From an uncultured Thermoanaerobaculum sp. (GTDB lineage Bacteria; Acidobacteriota; Thermoanaerobaculia; Thermoanaerobaculales; Thermoanaerobaculaceae): 64,000 bases of DNA. Shown here one piece after another: positions 7,559-15,822 of this stretch (position 1 is its first letter; every line of letters starts with the position of its first letter). The notes beneath the pieces are model-generated. The model searched no databases. It had not been told where the DNA came from and was given only the letters and a program-made list of their open reading frames with translations. Where the stretch lies: the NCBI GenBank assembly GCA_937934115.1, contig CALHAH010000014.1:38381-102380 (forward strand), read 5' to 3'. Made by a program: the position numbers and the translations under genes.

Positions 7559-9460
7559 TTAGTTGGGACCTTTCGTGTCCACGTCCACATACTCGGCGTC
7601 CACCACTTCACCCTCGGTGGGTGGTGGGGTGGTGGTTTGCGTGGTTTGCGACGCGGCGGCTCCCGCGTGACGGTAAATTTCCTCGGCCAAGCGGTGAGAG
7701 GCGCGGGTGAGTCTTTCGTGGGCCTTTTCCATGGTTTCTTTGCGACCCTCTTCCAAAGCGCGCTTGGCTTCTTTGAGGGCCTCTTCGGTTTCGGTCACCT
7801 GGGATTCGGGAAGCTTTTCCCGATTTTCGGAGAGCAGCTTTTCGGTGGAGTACACCAGGCTATCCAAGCGGTTGCGGAGCTCGGCTTCTTCCCGCCGCCG
7901 GCGGTCCTCCTCGGCGTGTTGCTCCGCCTCCCGCACCATCCTTTGGATTTCCTCCTCGGAGAGGCCAGAGGACGCGGTGATTTGGATCGTCTGCTCTTTG
8001 CCCGTCCCCAGGTCCTTGGCCGATACGTGGAGAATACCGTTGGCGTCAATATCGAAGGTGACCTCGATTTGTGGGATACCCCGCGGTGCCGGAGGAATAC
8101 CTACCAGGTGGAACCGACCCAAGGTGCGGTTATCCCGGGCCATGGGCCGCTCCCCCTGAAGCACGTGAATTTCCACCTGGGTTTGGTTGTCCTCGGCGGT
8201 GGAGTAAATCTTGGACTTGCGGGTGGGGATGGTGGTGTTGCGGGGGATGACCACGTCCACCACGCCGCCCAAGGTCTCCACGCCCAAGGAAAGCGGGGTG
8301 ACGTCCAAAAGCAGCAGGTCGCGCACTTCACCCTGGAGCACACCCGCTTGTACCGCTGCTCCCACCGCCACCACTTCATCGGGGTTCACGCCCTTGTGCG
8401 GTTCCTTGCCGAAGAACTCGGCCACCAGCTGCTGGACCCTGGGGATGCGGGTAGAGCCCCCTACCAGCACCACCTCGTCCACGTCCTTGGGCTCAAGGCC
8501 GGCGTCTTTAAGAGCCTGGCGGCACGGCCCAATGGTGCGCATGATGATGTCTTCCACCAACTGCTCGAACTTAGAGCGGGTGAGGCGAATGTTTAGGTGC
8601 TTGGGACCGGAGGCGTCGGCGGTGATGAACGGTAGGTTAATTTCGGTTTCCTGTACCGAGGAAAGCTCGCACTTGGCTTTTTCGGCGGCTTCTTTGAGGC
8701 GCTGTAGCGCCATGCGGTCTTTGGAAAGATCGATCCCCTGGTCCTTCTTAAACTCCTCGATAAGCCACTCGATCAAGCGTTGGTCAATATCATCGCCCCC
8801 TAGGTGGGTGTCGCCGTTGGTGGACTTCACCTCCACCACCCCTTCACCCACCTCCAAGATGGAGATGTCGAAGGTGCCCCCACCGAAGTCGTAAACCGCA
8901 ATGATCTCGTTTTTCTTCTTGTCCAAGCCGTAGGCCAAGGCCGCAGCCGTAGGCTCGTTAACCAGGCGCACCACCTCCAAGCCTGCGATTTGCCCCGCAT
9001 CCTTGGTGGCTTGGCGCTGGGCGTCGTTAAAGTACGCGGGGACTGTAATGACAGCCTTTTCCACCTTTTCACCGAGGTAATCCTCGGCGGCAGCCTTGAG
9101 CTTTTGCAAAATCATGGCCGAAATTTCGGGAGGCGAGAAGATTTTGCCGTCCACCTCCACGCGGGCAGTGTCGTTTTCCCCGCGTACCACCTTGTAGGGC
9201 ACCATTTTGATTTCGCCGAGCACCTCGTCGTAGCGACGGCCCATGAAGCGCTTGATGGAGTAAATGGTGCGCTCAGGGTTGGTAATGGCTTGGCGCTTGG
9301 CCACCTGGCCTACCAGGCGTTCGCCGTTTTTGGCAAACGCCACCACCGAAGGTGTGGTGCGACTGCCCTCTTGGTTTGGGATAACCACGGGCTTGCCGCC
9401 CTCCATAACTGCCACCACCGAGTTTGTGGTTCCCAAATCAATTCCAATGATCTTCGACAT
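7559..9460 (-). CDS. dnaK: Molecular chaperone DnaK (Hsp70)
   Basis: 633 residues, full length. The ATPase domain starts with [19 protein letters not shown] and contains phosphate-loop motifs ([27 protein letters not shown]). The substrate-binding domain begins near [17 protein letters not shown], followed by the helical lid and an acidic tail. It folds and disaggregates proteins with DnaJ and GrpE; grpE and a full dnaJ are not in this window, although a J-domain hybrid is encoded at 1660-3132. It is the first gene of a four-gene heat-shock operon. The ATG is preceded by GAGGAGGG. Confidence 0.97.
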   Translation of the reverse strand: MSKIIGIDLGTTNSVVAVMEGGKPVVIPNQEGSRTTPSVVAFAKNGERLVGQVAKRQAITNPERTIYSIKRFMGRRYDEVLGEIKMVPYKVVRGENDTARVEVDGKIFSPPEISAMILQKLKAAAEDYLGEKVEKAVITVPAYFNDAQRQATKDAGQIAGLEVVRLVNEPTAAALAYGLDKKKNEIIAVYDFGGGTFDISILEVGEGVVEVKSTNGDTHLGGDDIDQRLIEWLIEEFKKDQGIDLSKDRMALQRLKEAAEKAKCELSSVQETEINLPFITADASGPKHLNIRLTRSKFEQLVEDIIMRTIGPCRQALKDAGLEPKDVDEVVLVGGSTRIPRVQQLVAEFFGKEPHKGVNPDEVVAVGAAVQAGVLQGEVRDLLLLDVTPLSLGVETLGGVVDVVIPRNTTIPTRKSKIYSTAEDNQTQVEIHVLQGERPMARDNRTLGRFHLVGIPPAPRGIPQIEVTFDIDANGILHVSAKDLGTGKEQTIQITASSGLSEEEIQRMVREAEQHAEEDRRRREEAELRNRLDSLVYSTEKLLSENREKLPESQVTETEEALKEAKRALEEGRKETMEKAHERLTRASHRLAEEIYRHAGAAASQTTQTTTPPPTEGEVVDAEYVDVDTKGPN

Positions 9461-9473
9461 TGACTAAACCCTC

Positions 9474-9510
9474 CTCAGGTCATACGACCACTTGTAATTT
9501 AAGACCTGAG
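9474..9510. promoter_or_regulatory. Inverted repeat (operator candidate) at the dnaK promoter
   Basis: Perfect 8-bp arms CTCAGGTC (9474-9481) and GACCTGAG (9503-9510) are separated by 21 bp. The inner arm lies in the promoter spacer and the outer arm lies between the -10 box and the ribosome-binding site. The inner arm recurs as AGACCTCAGC at the same place in the second hsp20 promoter. It could bind the HspR-like regulator; this is inferred. Confidence 0.5.
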
Positions 9511-9524
9511 CAAGGCATTGTCAA
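9496..9524 (-). promoter_or_regulatory. dnaK operon promoter (TTGACA-17-TAAATT)
   Basis: Minus-strand -35 TTGACA (9519-9524) and -10 TAAATT (9496-9501) with an ideal 17-bp spacer. The -35 overlaps the stop codon of the upstream gene (9521). The hexamers are close to the housekeeping sigma consensus rather than to the classical RpoH type. Confidence 0.75.
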
Positions 9525-10807
9525 GGACTTGCCAGTTCCACGCCCCGGATCCCCGATGCCGCTTCGGGCCCGGAGGGCAAGCTCTGCACGATCACCAAGT
9601 TGGGACTGGGGCGGCGTTGCGGCCCGTCCCCAGCCAACATGAGGGACCGCTCGCGCAGCACGTAACGGTAAGGTTGGCGCCAGGGATCGTGGAGCTGGTC
9701 GGCGGTGAGGTAGTTCTGCTGTGTGAGCTCGGAAAGGGAGCTTGGGTATGAGCCGGTAAGTTGGGAGACCCCGTGAAGCACTTCCGCAAGTCCCCAAAGA
9801 CGAACGAAGGAAGCGGCTTCCTGAAGGCGGGACCAAGGGGTGGAGGTGGGACCCAAAAGGCAGTTGGCGGGGTTCTTGGCGGCCAAGAAAAGGGAGGCAA
9901 AAAGCAAAGGGGCTAACACCGCCAGAAGCCAGGGGATGCCTACCCGCTCCACCGTTACCGGGTGCTCTTTCTCGGTGAGGGTGGCTTGTGCCTGGACACG
10001 TTCGGCTCGCGAAGCCTTTCGCACCAAGCCGCGGTTGAGGAGGGTGTACAGGGCTTTGCACGTGTCAAACTCTCCGTACATGGAAAGCCGCACAACATCG
10101 TCCACGGTATTTACGCCGTTGAGCAAATGCAACACGTGGTGCTCCACTGGTGTTACACGAATGCTGGCAGGTGTTTGGCTTTCCTCCTGCGGGAAGGGGG
10201 CTTGCTCGAACTCGAACTCAATGAGCTCCTCCAGGTCCTCCTCGGGGGCTACTTCCACCTTTTCCGCGGCCGTTGTGGGAAGGTAAACAGCAGTGCGGTC
10301 GGAGATCTTCTTTTCGATGATGGGCCACTCGTCCAGCATCCTCGCCCCTTCCATGAGGATGCTTTCAATGGGCATGGGGCTGACCAGCTCCTGGTCGTAA
10401 TCCACCGAGGTTTCTTGGGCAAAGTGGTAATCCCCATCTTGCCAGCGGAAAGTGCGATAGATGATTTGCAGGATCTGCTGCTGCAAGGCTTGTGACAGCT
10501 CCTGCTTCGTTAACAGGCCGTGGGTCAGCAAGATGTGACCCAAGCGCTCCAAGGTCTCACGTTGTACGGCCAGCGCCCGCTCGAGAGCTTCCCGTGAAAT
10601 GGCCTTGCTTTTGAGCAGAACCTGCCCTAGACGGTCCTCGAGGCGCTTGTTAAGAGAGTCGGCACCCACGATCTTGCCGTCGAGGAAAGAAATGGTCACC
10701 ACGTCTTCTGGAGAACGGAGGGTAAGGACCCCGGTCTTCCTTTGCAAGCCAATGAGCTGGAAGATGTCGGCAAGAGAAAAATCGCGGAGCGTTCCTTCCA
10801 AGGCCAT
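9521..10807 (-). CDS. DUF4388 (PATAN-like) protein with membrane anchor and pseudopilin-like C-terminus
   Basis: 428 residues from the ATG at 10807, which has GGAGAGGT upstream. The DUF4388 domain opens the protein (LEGTLRDFSLADIFQLIGLQ, then KTGVLTLRSPEDVVTISF). A two-repeat helical region follows (LGQVLLKSKAISREALERAL), then a winged-helix-like part (VLHLLNGVNTVDDVVRLS). One membrane helix lies near residues 305-325 (IPWLLAVLAPLLFASLFLA). The extracellular tail (YLTADQLHDPWRQPYRYV) resembles the C-terminal globular part of type II secretion pseudopilins. It is the last gene of a three-gene operon. DUF4388 proteins are common in Acidobacteria and Myxobacteria and are linked to motility and signalling; the role here is unknown. 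Confidence 0.75.
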   Translation of the reverse strand: MALEGTLRDFSLADIFQLIGLQRKTGVLTLRSPEDVVTISFLDGKIVGADSLNKRLEDRLGQVLLKSKAISREALERALAVQRETLERLGHILLTHGLLTKQELSQALQQQILQIIYRTFRWQDGDYHFAQETSVDYDQELVSPMPIESILMEGARMLDEWPIIEKKISDRTAVYLPTTAAEKVEVAPEEDLEELIEFEFEQAPFPQEESQTPASIRVTPVEHHVLHLLNGVNTVDDVVRLSMYGEFDTCKALYTLLNRGLVRKASRAERVQAQATLTEKEHPVTVERVGIPWLLAVLAPLLFASLFLAAKNPANCLLGPTSTPWSRLQEAASFVRLWGLAEVLHGVSQLTGSYPSSLSELTQQNYLTADQLHDPWRQPYRYVLRERSLMLAGDGPQRRPSPNLVIVQSLPSGPEAASGIRGVELASP

Positions 10808-10812
10808 GGTGT

Positions 10813-12645
10813 CTACCTCTCCGGATGTTTGTGCAGCTGGACGAAGGTCAAAAGCGCGAGCCAAAGCATGGCCAGGGGAACCCTAATGGGAACCAGATCG
10901 GCTTGGAGCAGGAGGGGCTGCACAAAGTGAGGAAGCCAAACCACGGTGGTGGCCGCCAGCAGGGCAGCGGGAAGCATCACCGCGGTACCAACCACTGGTC
11001 GCCCATAAAAGGCCTGGCCAAACCCCGGTAAAACCAAATCCAACAGCCTGCGGAGGGCGCCGTGGAGAGCTTGGCGACGTTCAAGCTGCCTGTGCTTGGC
11101 AATTTGCAGCTCTGGCGCCACCATATCCCTTTTCAAAAAGATATTCACGCACTGGGTGCAGTAGGTTTGGCTTTCCCGAGACAGCTTGCAGCGGGTGCAA
11201 AACGTGCGGCCGCACTTGGCGCAGGCACGGGCAAAGCCGGTGGTCCGGGAGCGCACGAGGAAGTGCAAAAGGGCCAGCACGAGGGCGGCAGCGGGGGCCA
11301 GCGTTAAGGGGGAAAAAAGCGTTCGCTCCCGGCTCAAGGGCGGTGGGGCAAAGCCACGGTTAAGCAGCAAAACCGAGTCCTTGCGAGCGAGAATCCCCTT
11401 GGCTTCTTCTAAAGACACACTTTGCACGATCACCTGGTTGTCGCGGCCGCGGGTGAGCTGGCGCAGACGGGCTTCCGAAGCCTTGCGGGCGGCGGCAATG
11501 GCTTCGTCGCTATCGCGGAAGTTGTAAAGGTGAGCGAAGGCTAAAGACAAGTTGAAATTCACCACCACCGGGTCGAAGCCTCGGTTGCGCGCCGCAGTGA
11601 AGAGTTGGACTGCGGCCCCGTAGTTGCCTTGAAGGTAATGAACGGTGCCGGCAGCGGCCAAAAGCGCCGGTTGCTGCGGGCTGTGGCGAAGCCCTTCTTG
11701 GTAGGAAAGGAGGCTGGCTTCATAAAGGCCAAACTGCCTCTCCAGATCGCCCTTGAGGCGATAAAAGTCCGGATCATCCGCAAAAAGGTCATAAGCCTCG
11801 GCAAGCTCCACGAGGGCCAAGGGGTCGTAACGGTGTTCCTGCAAGGCCCAAGCGGCCCGGGTAATAGGGTCGGGTGGGTGGGTGAGGCTTCTGGTGGAAA
11901 GCTCCACAGCCGTGGGAGCAACGGCAAAAAAAACCAAAAGGGTGCCGCCTAGGAGCTTGGCACCTGCCTCCAGGTACGCCCAGACGAGAGCAAAAAGCCA
12001 AAAAACGGCCCACACCGGATCTAAGGCCAGAAACAGCGGGAGGCTGACAACAAAAAACGAAAATACCCAGGCGTTGGCTCCCAGCTTCCAGGCTGCGCCC
12101 AGCTCCATGAGGTCGTGCCACAACCGGGGAAAGGTGCGCAAAAGAGAGGCCAACCACCAGATGCCTCCGACGAAACCCAGCACCAAAACACCCAACAGCA
12201 CCAGGGCACCGCGGCGGAAACTCACAAACCTACCGTCGGCAAGGTACGCGGCAAAGGCTTTGACCGTCGTCCAAACACCGGCTATGGAAAAGCGCCTCAG
12301 CTGCAGGGAAGCCAGGGCGAAAAGCGCTTCGGGGGAGGTTGGGTCGAGGCGCAAGGCTTCCCGTAAGACAACCTCCCGCCACTGCGGGGGCAGGGTGCGA
12401 GCGCGGAGCACGAAAGCCTGAGCGTAGGGACTCAAGCGCTTAAGCTCAAGGCGCGCGGCCACCTGCAACAGCTCGTCGACGCGATCACGAAGGGCGGATG
12501 CGTTGAGAGGATCCAACGTGCCCGTGAGGCGAAACCAAGCTTGCTCGATTTCTGCCGGTACCAAGCTCCCAGGGGCCGCCACGCTCGCCTGACAGGCGAG
12601 GAAAAAAAGCCCGATGCAAGAAAGCTTAACGGTTAGCTTGGACAT
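10813..12645 (-). CDS. Exported TPR multi-pass membrane protein with a zinc-ribbon
   Basis: 610 residues from the ATG at 12645. It has a signal peptide (VKLSCIGLFFLACQASVAAPG) and a helical region. About three hydrophobic segments follow (GALVLLGVLVLGFVGGIWWL onwards), then TPRs (GLYEASLLSYQEGLRHSPQQ). After another membrane helix comes a cysteine cluster CAKCGRTFCTRC...YCTQC typical of a zinc-binding treble clef, then two final membrane helices. The start overlaps the end of the DUF1844 gene by 20 bp, and the stop is 5 bp from the next start. The architecture is seen in uncharacterised deltaproteobacterial and acidobacterial proteins; no function can be given. Confidence 0.7.
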   Translation of the reverse strand: MSKLTVKLSCIGLFFLACQASVAAPGSLVPAEIEQAWFRLTGTLDPLNASALRDRVDELLQVAARLELKRLSPYAQAFVLRARTLPPQWREVVLREALRLDPTSPEALFALASLQLRRFSIAGVWTTVKAFAAYLADGRFVSFRRGALVLLGVLVLGFVGGIWWLASLLRTFPRLWHDLMELGAAWKLGANAWVFSFFVVSLPLFLALDPVWAVFWLFALVWAYLEAGAKLLGGTLLVFFAVAPTAVELSTRSLTHPPDPITRAAWALQEHRYDPLALVELAEAYDLFADDPDFYRLKGDLERQFGLYEASLLSYQEGLRHSPQQPALLAAAGTVHYLQGNYGAAVQLFTAARNRGFDPVVVNFNLSLAFAHLYNFRDSDEAIAAARKASEARLRQLTRGRDNQVIVQSVSLEEAKGILARKDSVLLLNRGFAPPPLSRERTLFSPLTLAPAAALVLALLHFLVRSRTTGFARACAKCGRTFCTRCKLSRESQTYCTQCVNIFLKRDMVAPELQIAKHRQLERRQALHGALRRLLDLVLPGFGQAFYGRPVVGTAVMLPAALLAATTVVWLPHFVQPLLLQADLVPIRVPLAMLWLALLTFVQLHKHPER

Positions 12646-13063
12646 AGAGGGCCCGGAGCTGGAAGAGCACGTCATCCAGGTACCTGGCTTCCTCGGGAGT
12701 GAGCTGGGCCGCGGTTTTTTCTTGAACCACTCCCAGGAGGTCAATGAAGTACCTGGCAGTTTCAGGGTCACGGCCGCGACCGGGGATTTGTCCCGACAAA
12801 AGCGCCAGGGCTTGCTGCGCGAAAAAATCTACCAGGTCAAAAAACGAAAGGCGGTTGGGCAAATGCACCCCTCCTCGCCCTTTTTGTGGTTCCTCCCTCG
12901 CGGGCTGTTCCATCTGTGGTGGGCCCTGCCGAAGGGGTTGCGCCGGAGGTTCTGGGTTTGTGGGAGGGGGTGTGGGCAAATCTTCCCGAAGCTCGCCGTC
13001 GGGGGTAAACCATCGCCGATCAATGACTTTGACCTGTTTTCTCGCCTTTTCTTCTTCGCTCAC
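12626..13063 (-). CDS. DUF1844 protein
   Basis: 145 residues from the GTG at 13063, chosen because AGGAGG lies 5 nt upstream. It opens with VKVIDRRWFTPDGELRED and ends with a helical FFDLVDFFAQQALALLSGQ...TPEEARYLDDVLFQLRALY block, both typical of DUF1844. A proline-rich linker separates the two parts. The family is of unknown function and widespread in Acidobacteria, Deltaproteobacteria and Planctomycetes. It leads an operon with the TPR/zinc-ribbon and DUF4388 genes. Confidence 0.8.
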   Translation of the reverse strand: MSEEEKARKQVKVIDRRWFTPDGELREDLPTPPPTNPEPPAQPLRQGPPQMEQPAREEPQKGRGGVHLPNRLSFFDLVDFFAQQALALLSGQIPGRGRDPETARYFIDLLGVVQEKTAAQLTPEEARYLDDVLFQLRALYVQANR

Positions 13064-13086
13064 TGCGCCCTCCTGCAAGCCATCTC

Positions 13087-13115
13087 ATCTTAGCGCTAAA
13101 TATGCAGCAAGCCAA
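13087..13115 (-). promoter_or_regulatory. Promoter of the DUF1844-TPR-DUF4388 operon (TTGGCT-17-TAAGAT)
   Basis: Minus-strand -35 TTGGCT (13110-13115), 17-bp spacer, -10 TAAGAT (13087-13092). The -10 lies 23 nt before the GTG start, leaving room for the AGGAGG ribosome site. Confidence 0.5.
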
Positions 13116-13186
13116 CGTTACGGCGCGAGGTTGGCCCTTTGTCGGTTAGTGCGAGCCGGCGGCCAACTTTGGCGCCTGCTTCATGC

Positions 13187-13192
13187 TAGCCT
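13187..13192 (+). promoter_or_regulatory. Extended -10 box of the glycosyltransferase gene
   Basis: TGC-TAGCCT is an extended -10 element ending 8 nt before the ATG at 13201. No clear -35 and no Shine-Dalgarno sequence are visible, so the transcript is probably leaderless. Confidence 0.4.
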
Positions 13193-13200
13193 GCGCAGCG

Positions 13201-14325
13201 ATGCAGGTGCTGGTGGTAGGACCATCGTGGCCATTTCGCGGGGGCATCGCCCGTACCACCACGAGCTTAGCGGAGGCGCTGGCGAAACAAGATGCCTTGG
13301 CTGGCTTTTGTGTTCCGTACAGGCAGTACCCGCGGTGGCTTTACCCCGGGGAAGAGGACCGAGATGAGGCTGCTTGCCCGCGGCTGCCGCAAGCCAAGGC
13401 GTGCTTTTCTTTGTTCAACCCTTTTTCTTGGCGTTTCCTGCGGCGGGCTTTTGAGGAGCTGACGGCCGAGGCGGTAGTGGTGCCTCACTGGACCGCGGCC
13501 TGGGCACCCTTGGAACTCTTCTTGGTCCGGCAGGCGGTGCCGGTTTTTGCGGTGGTGCACAACCCCTTTGACCACTCAGGTACGTCTTTGAGTCGGTGGG
13601 TTAGTCGGAAGGCGCTGTGCGGTGTTCGGGGGTTTTTAACCCACGCCAAGAGTGTGGCGTGGCAGCTTTCCCGGTGGTTTCCACAAAAGCCCCTGCGTGT
13701 GCACCCCTTACCTCCACCACCTGTGACTCCCGTGGCTAAGCACCACGCGCGGGAACAGCTGGGGATTGCCCAGGATGCGGTGGTTTTTCTGTTTTTTGGC
13801 CTGGTTCGACCGTACAAGGGGTTGGATGTGCTTTTGGACGCGGCGCGCCTTCTCCCCTCGGACCGTAAATGGCTTTTGGTGGTGGCAGGTGAGGTTTGGG
13901 GTGAGACCGCTGAGCTGGCAGCGCGCGTGGGCGATCCTTTCTGGCGTTCGCGCCTTATGTGGCACCCCCAGTGGGTGCCGGAAGAGGAAAGTCGAATTTG
14001 GTTTTCGGCGGCAGACGTCATGGTTTTGCCTTACAGGAAAGCTACTGGTTCGGCTGTGGCTGCCCAAGCGTTGGCCTACGGCTTGCCGTTGGTGGCCACC
14101 CGTACGGGTGGGTTAGAAGAGGTAGTGGAAGAGGGTGTGAACGGACTGTTGGCGGAACCTGCGGATGTGGTGAGTCTGGCACAGGCTTTGGAACAGCTTT
14201 TGGACCCAGGGAAGCGGGAACAGCTGGCGGTGGGTGCGAGGCGTGTGGGCAGTCGCTGGAGCTGGAGTTCTTACGCTTCGTGTTTGCTTGACCTGGTGCG
14301 GGAGGGACTTAGTGTTTCCAGTTAA
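13201..14325 (+). CDS. Glycosyltransferase family 4 (group 1)
   Basis: 374 residues, GT-B fold. The N-terminal domain starts VLVVGPSWPFRGGIARTTTS with the glycine loop of GT4 acceptor domains. The C-terminal nucleotide-sugar domain has FFGLVRPYKGLDVLLDAA and ALAYGLPLVATRTGGLEEVV, the E-x7-E region. It transfers a sugar from an activated donor to an unknown acceptor, probably in surface polysaccharide synthesis. The ATG at 13201 begins the conserved strand; an in-frame ATG at 13183 is less likely. It stands alone and overlaps the convergent repressor gene by 4 bp. Confidence 0.88.
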   Translation: MQVLVVGPSWPFRGGIARTTTSLAEALAKQDALAGFCVPYRQYPRWLYPGEEDRDEAACPRLPQAKACFSLFNPFSWRFLRRAFEELTAEAVVVPHWTAAWAPLELFLVRQAVPVFAVVHNPFDHSGTSLSRWVSRKALCGVRGFLTHAKSVAWQLSRWFPQKPLRVHPLPPPPVTPVAKHHAREQLGIAQDAVVFLFFGLVRPYKGLDVLLDAARLLPSDRKWLLVVAGEVWGETAELAARVGDPFWRSRLMWHPQWVPEEESRIWFSAADVMVLPYRKATGSAVAAQALAYGLPLVATRTGGLEEVVEEGVNGLLAEPADVVSLAQALEQLLDPGKREQLAVGARRVGSRWSWSSYASCLLDLVREGLSVSS

Positions 14326-14996
14326 AGGCTCGGTCTTGCAGGCACCCACCACACCACCCGCCCCAAAACCACCTCCGACAGAGGCTGGCCCGGGCGGAGA
14401 CGAAGGGCGCGGGGCAAATGCGCGGGGTTATCGGAAAGCAGAATCAAGACCCGCGAGGAAGGGTCTAACACCAGGCGTTTGATGGTACAGCCCAAGCTGT
14501 CGCCTGCTTCTTCACGCACCGCGTAAATGTGTCTGGGGATGATGTGCTCCACGGGGGTGAGGTCAAGGAGCACCGTGGCGCCTGGGGGGATGGTGTCGGC
14601 CATGGAGTCCTGATCTTTTCCCAGCCGCACCAAAACCGCGTGGGAGGGCTCCACTCCCAGTGCGTGCAGAAGGCTGGTGGGGAGCGGTTCGTAGCCCTCC
14701 ACATGGTCGCTGACGAACGCTGGTGGGCCGGCGGCAATGCGGTCGGCCACCAAGGGAACCGGTACGGTTTCTCCAGAGTGCGGGGTTGAGGGTTCTTCTC
14801 CCAAGAGATTGCCGGCGGTGGTGCCCAGGGCGGATGCCAGGCGACGAAGCACGGAAACCGTGGGGACTGACTCACCCCTCTCGATTTGCGCCAAGAAATT
14901 CCGCGAAACACCGGCGCGGCGGGCCAGAGCTTCTTGCGACAACCCTGCCAGCTTCCGCAAACGTCGGAGGCGCCAGGAGAGCTCTTCAGTGGTCAT
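14322..14996 (-). CDS. XRE-type repressor with LexA-like S24 autopeptidase domain
   Basis: 224 residues. The helix-turn-helix spans residues 8-65 (LAGLSQEALARRAGVSRNFL). The S24 domain carries a LexA-style cleavage loop RIAAGPP with the scissile Ala89-Gly90. It also has catalytic Ser131 (KDQDSMAD) and Lys173 (CTIKRLVLD). These residues indicate RecA-stimulated self-cleavage as in lambda CI and LexA. The start at 14996 is supported by GGAGGT upstream. The gene is divergent from imuA-imuB-dnaE2 and shares a compact operator region with it. It is therefore most likely the dedicated DNA-damage switch of that cassette and probably autoregulated. Confidence 0.88.
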   Translation of the reverse strand: MTTEELSWRLRRLRKLAGLSQEALARRAGVSRNFLAQIERGESVPTVSVLRRLASALGTTAGNLLGEEPSTPHSGETVPVPLVADRIAAGPPAFVSDHVEGYEPLPTSLLHALGVEPSHAVLVRLGKDQDSMADTIPPGATVLLDLTPVEHIIPRHIYAVREEAGDSLGCTIKRLVLDPSSRVLILLSDNPAHLPRALRLRPGQPLSEVVLGRVVWWVPARPSL

Positions 14997-15014
14997 ATGA
15001 CCTCCACAGTGGTC

Positions 15015-15043
15015 AATATGGGTGATTGGTTTTGTTGTGTCAA
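15015..15043 (-). promoter_or_regulatory. Promoter of the S24 repressor gene (TTGACA-17-CATATT)
   Basis: Minus-strand -35 TTGACA (15038-15043) and -10 CATATT (15015-15020) with a 17-bp spacer. The -35 is one arm of the 21-bp palindrome at 15038-15058. Confidence 0.7.
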
Positions 15044-15058
15044 CTATAGTGGTTGACA
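15038..15058. promoter_or_regulatory. Operator palindrome between repressor and imuA
   Basis: TGTCAAC-N7-GTTGACA, a perfect 7-7-7 inverted repeat. Each arm contains the -35 hexamer of one of the two divergent promoters, so one bound dimer would block both. Additional AGTGGTCA elements lie at 14988-14995 and 15008-15015, and its reverse complement in part at 15087-15093. AGTGGTTGACA begins at 15048, so the starts 14988, 15008 and 15048 are 20 and 40 bp apart, on the same helix face. Confidence 0.65.
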
Positions 15059-15081
15059 TCTATAGAAGTCAGAATTACATT
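15053..15081 (+). promoter_or_regulatory. Promoter of imuA-imuB-dnaE2 (TTGACA-17-TACATT)
   Basis: -35 TTGACA (15053-15058), 17-bp spacer, -10 TACATT (15076-15081). The leader to the ATG at 15118 is about 30 nt. The -35 lies inside the operator palindrome. Confidence 0.7.
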
Positions 15082-15117
15082 AGAAGTGACCACGATGGTA
15101 TTCCATCGGGGGTGGTT

Positions 15118-15822
15118 ATGAGCGCTCATCCCGTCCTCCTGCCGCTTGGGGATGATCCCTCTTGGCGCCAGCGTACCCAGCGCTGGCGTTTCCAGGAGGA
15201 ACACCGTCCCCGCCTTACCACCGGCGAAGAAGCTGTGGATGCTTTGCTGGGTGGGGGGTGGCCGGTGGGCAAAGTGGCGGAGTTGGTGGGGGCGGCAAGC
15301 TCGGGGAAAACCAGTGTGGCGGTAGCTACGGTGGCAGCTGCCACTGCTCGTGGGGAGTTGGCCCTGTGGGTGGATACCTCCGGACAGTTCGATGCCGCTT
15401 CCGTGGCGGCCGCGGGGGTGTGTCTGGAGCAGCTCCTGGTGGTACAGGCAAAAGAGCCAGGGCAAGCGGTGCGGGCGGTGGAGCTGGTACTGGAGGCTTC
15501 CGGGTTCACGGTGGTGGTGGTGGACGTGGGAGGGGAACAACTGCAAGAAGGTAGGGGCTTTCGCCGAGAAGAGCGGGCCCGCTTGCCCCTCCGTTTGGCG
15601 CGGGCGGTGGAGCGAGCTGGGGTGGTGGGGGTTGTGCTCACCTCTAGGCCGTGGGTGGGGACCTGGGCAGGGGTGCAGCTGGTGTTTTCCCCGGGTAAGC
15701 CCCGCTTTGTCAAGGAGGAAGGGGCTGGTTGGTGGTTTGCCGGTTTTACGGTGCACGCGCAGGTAGAGCGTGGAAGGGGAGGGCAGGTGGGACGCAGGGT
15801 GGCGTGGGTGGCGGGAGGCTAA
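15118..15822 (+). CDS. imuA: ImuA, RecA-like mutasome component
   Basis: 234 residues from the ATG at 15118; an upstream in-frame ATG at 15022 lies across the promoter and is rejected. It is a RecA/SulA-like ATPase fold with a Walker A G-AASSGKT (Lys64) and a Walker B-like strand FTVVVVDVGG. ImuA links translesion synthesis to ImuB and DnaE2. It is the first gene of the three-gene mutasome operon; its TAA is directly followed by the imuB ATG. Confidence 0.88.
   Translation: MSAHPVLLPLGDDPSWRQRTQRWRFQEEHRPRLTTGEEAVDALLGGGWPVGKVAELVGAASSGKTSVAVATVAAATARGELALWVDTSGQFDAASVAAAGVCLEQLLVVQAKEPGQAVRAVELVLEASGFTVVVVDVGGEQLQEGRGFRREERARLPLRLARAVERAGVVGVVLTSRPWVGTWAGVQLVFSPGKPRFVKEEGAGWWFAGFTVHAQVERGRGGQVGRRVAWVAGG

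Noticed and set aside
7637..8596. Long plus-strand frame opposite dnaK
   Set aside because: A known effect of dnaK codon use; no ribosome site and no family.
9461..9530. Canonical HspR HAIR operator (CTTGAGT-N7-ACTCAAG) at dnaK
   Set aside because: Only loose CTTG/CAAG pieces with wrong spacing occur; the CTCAGGTC inverted repeat fits the region better.
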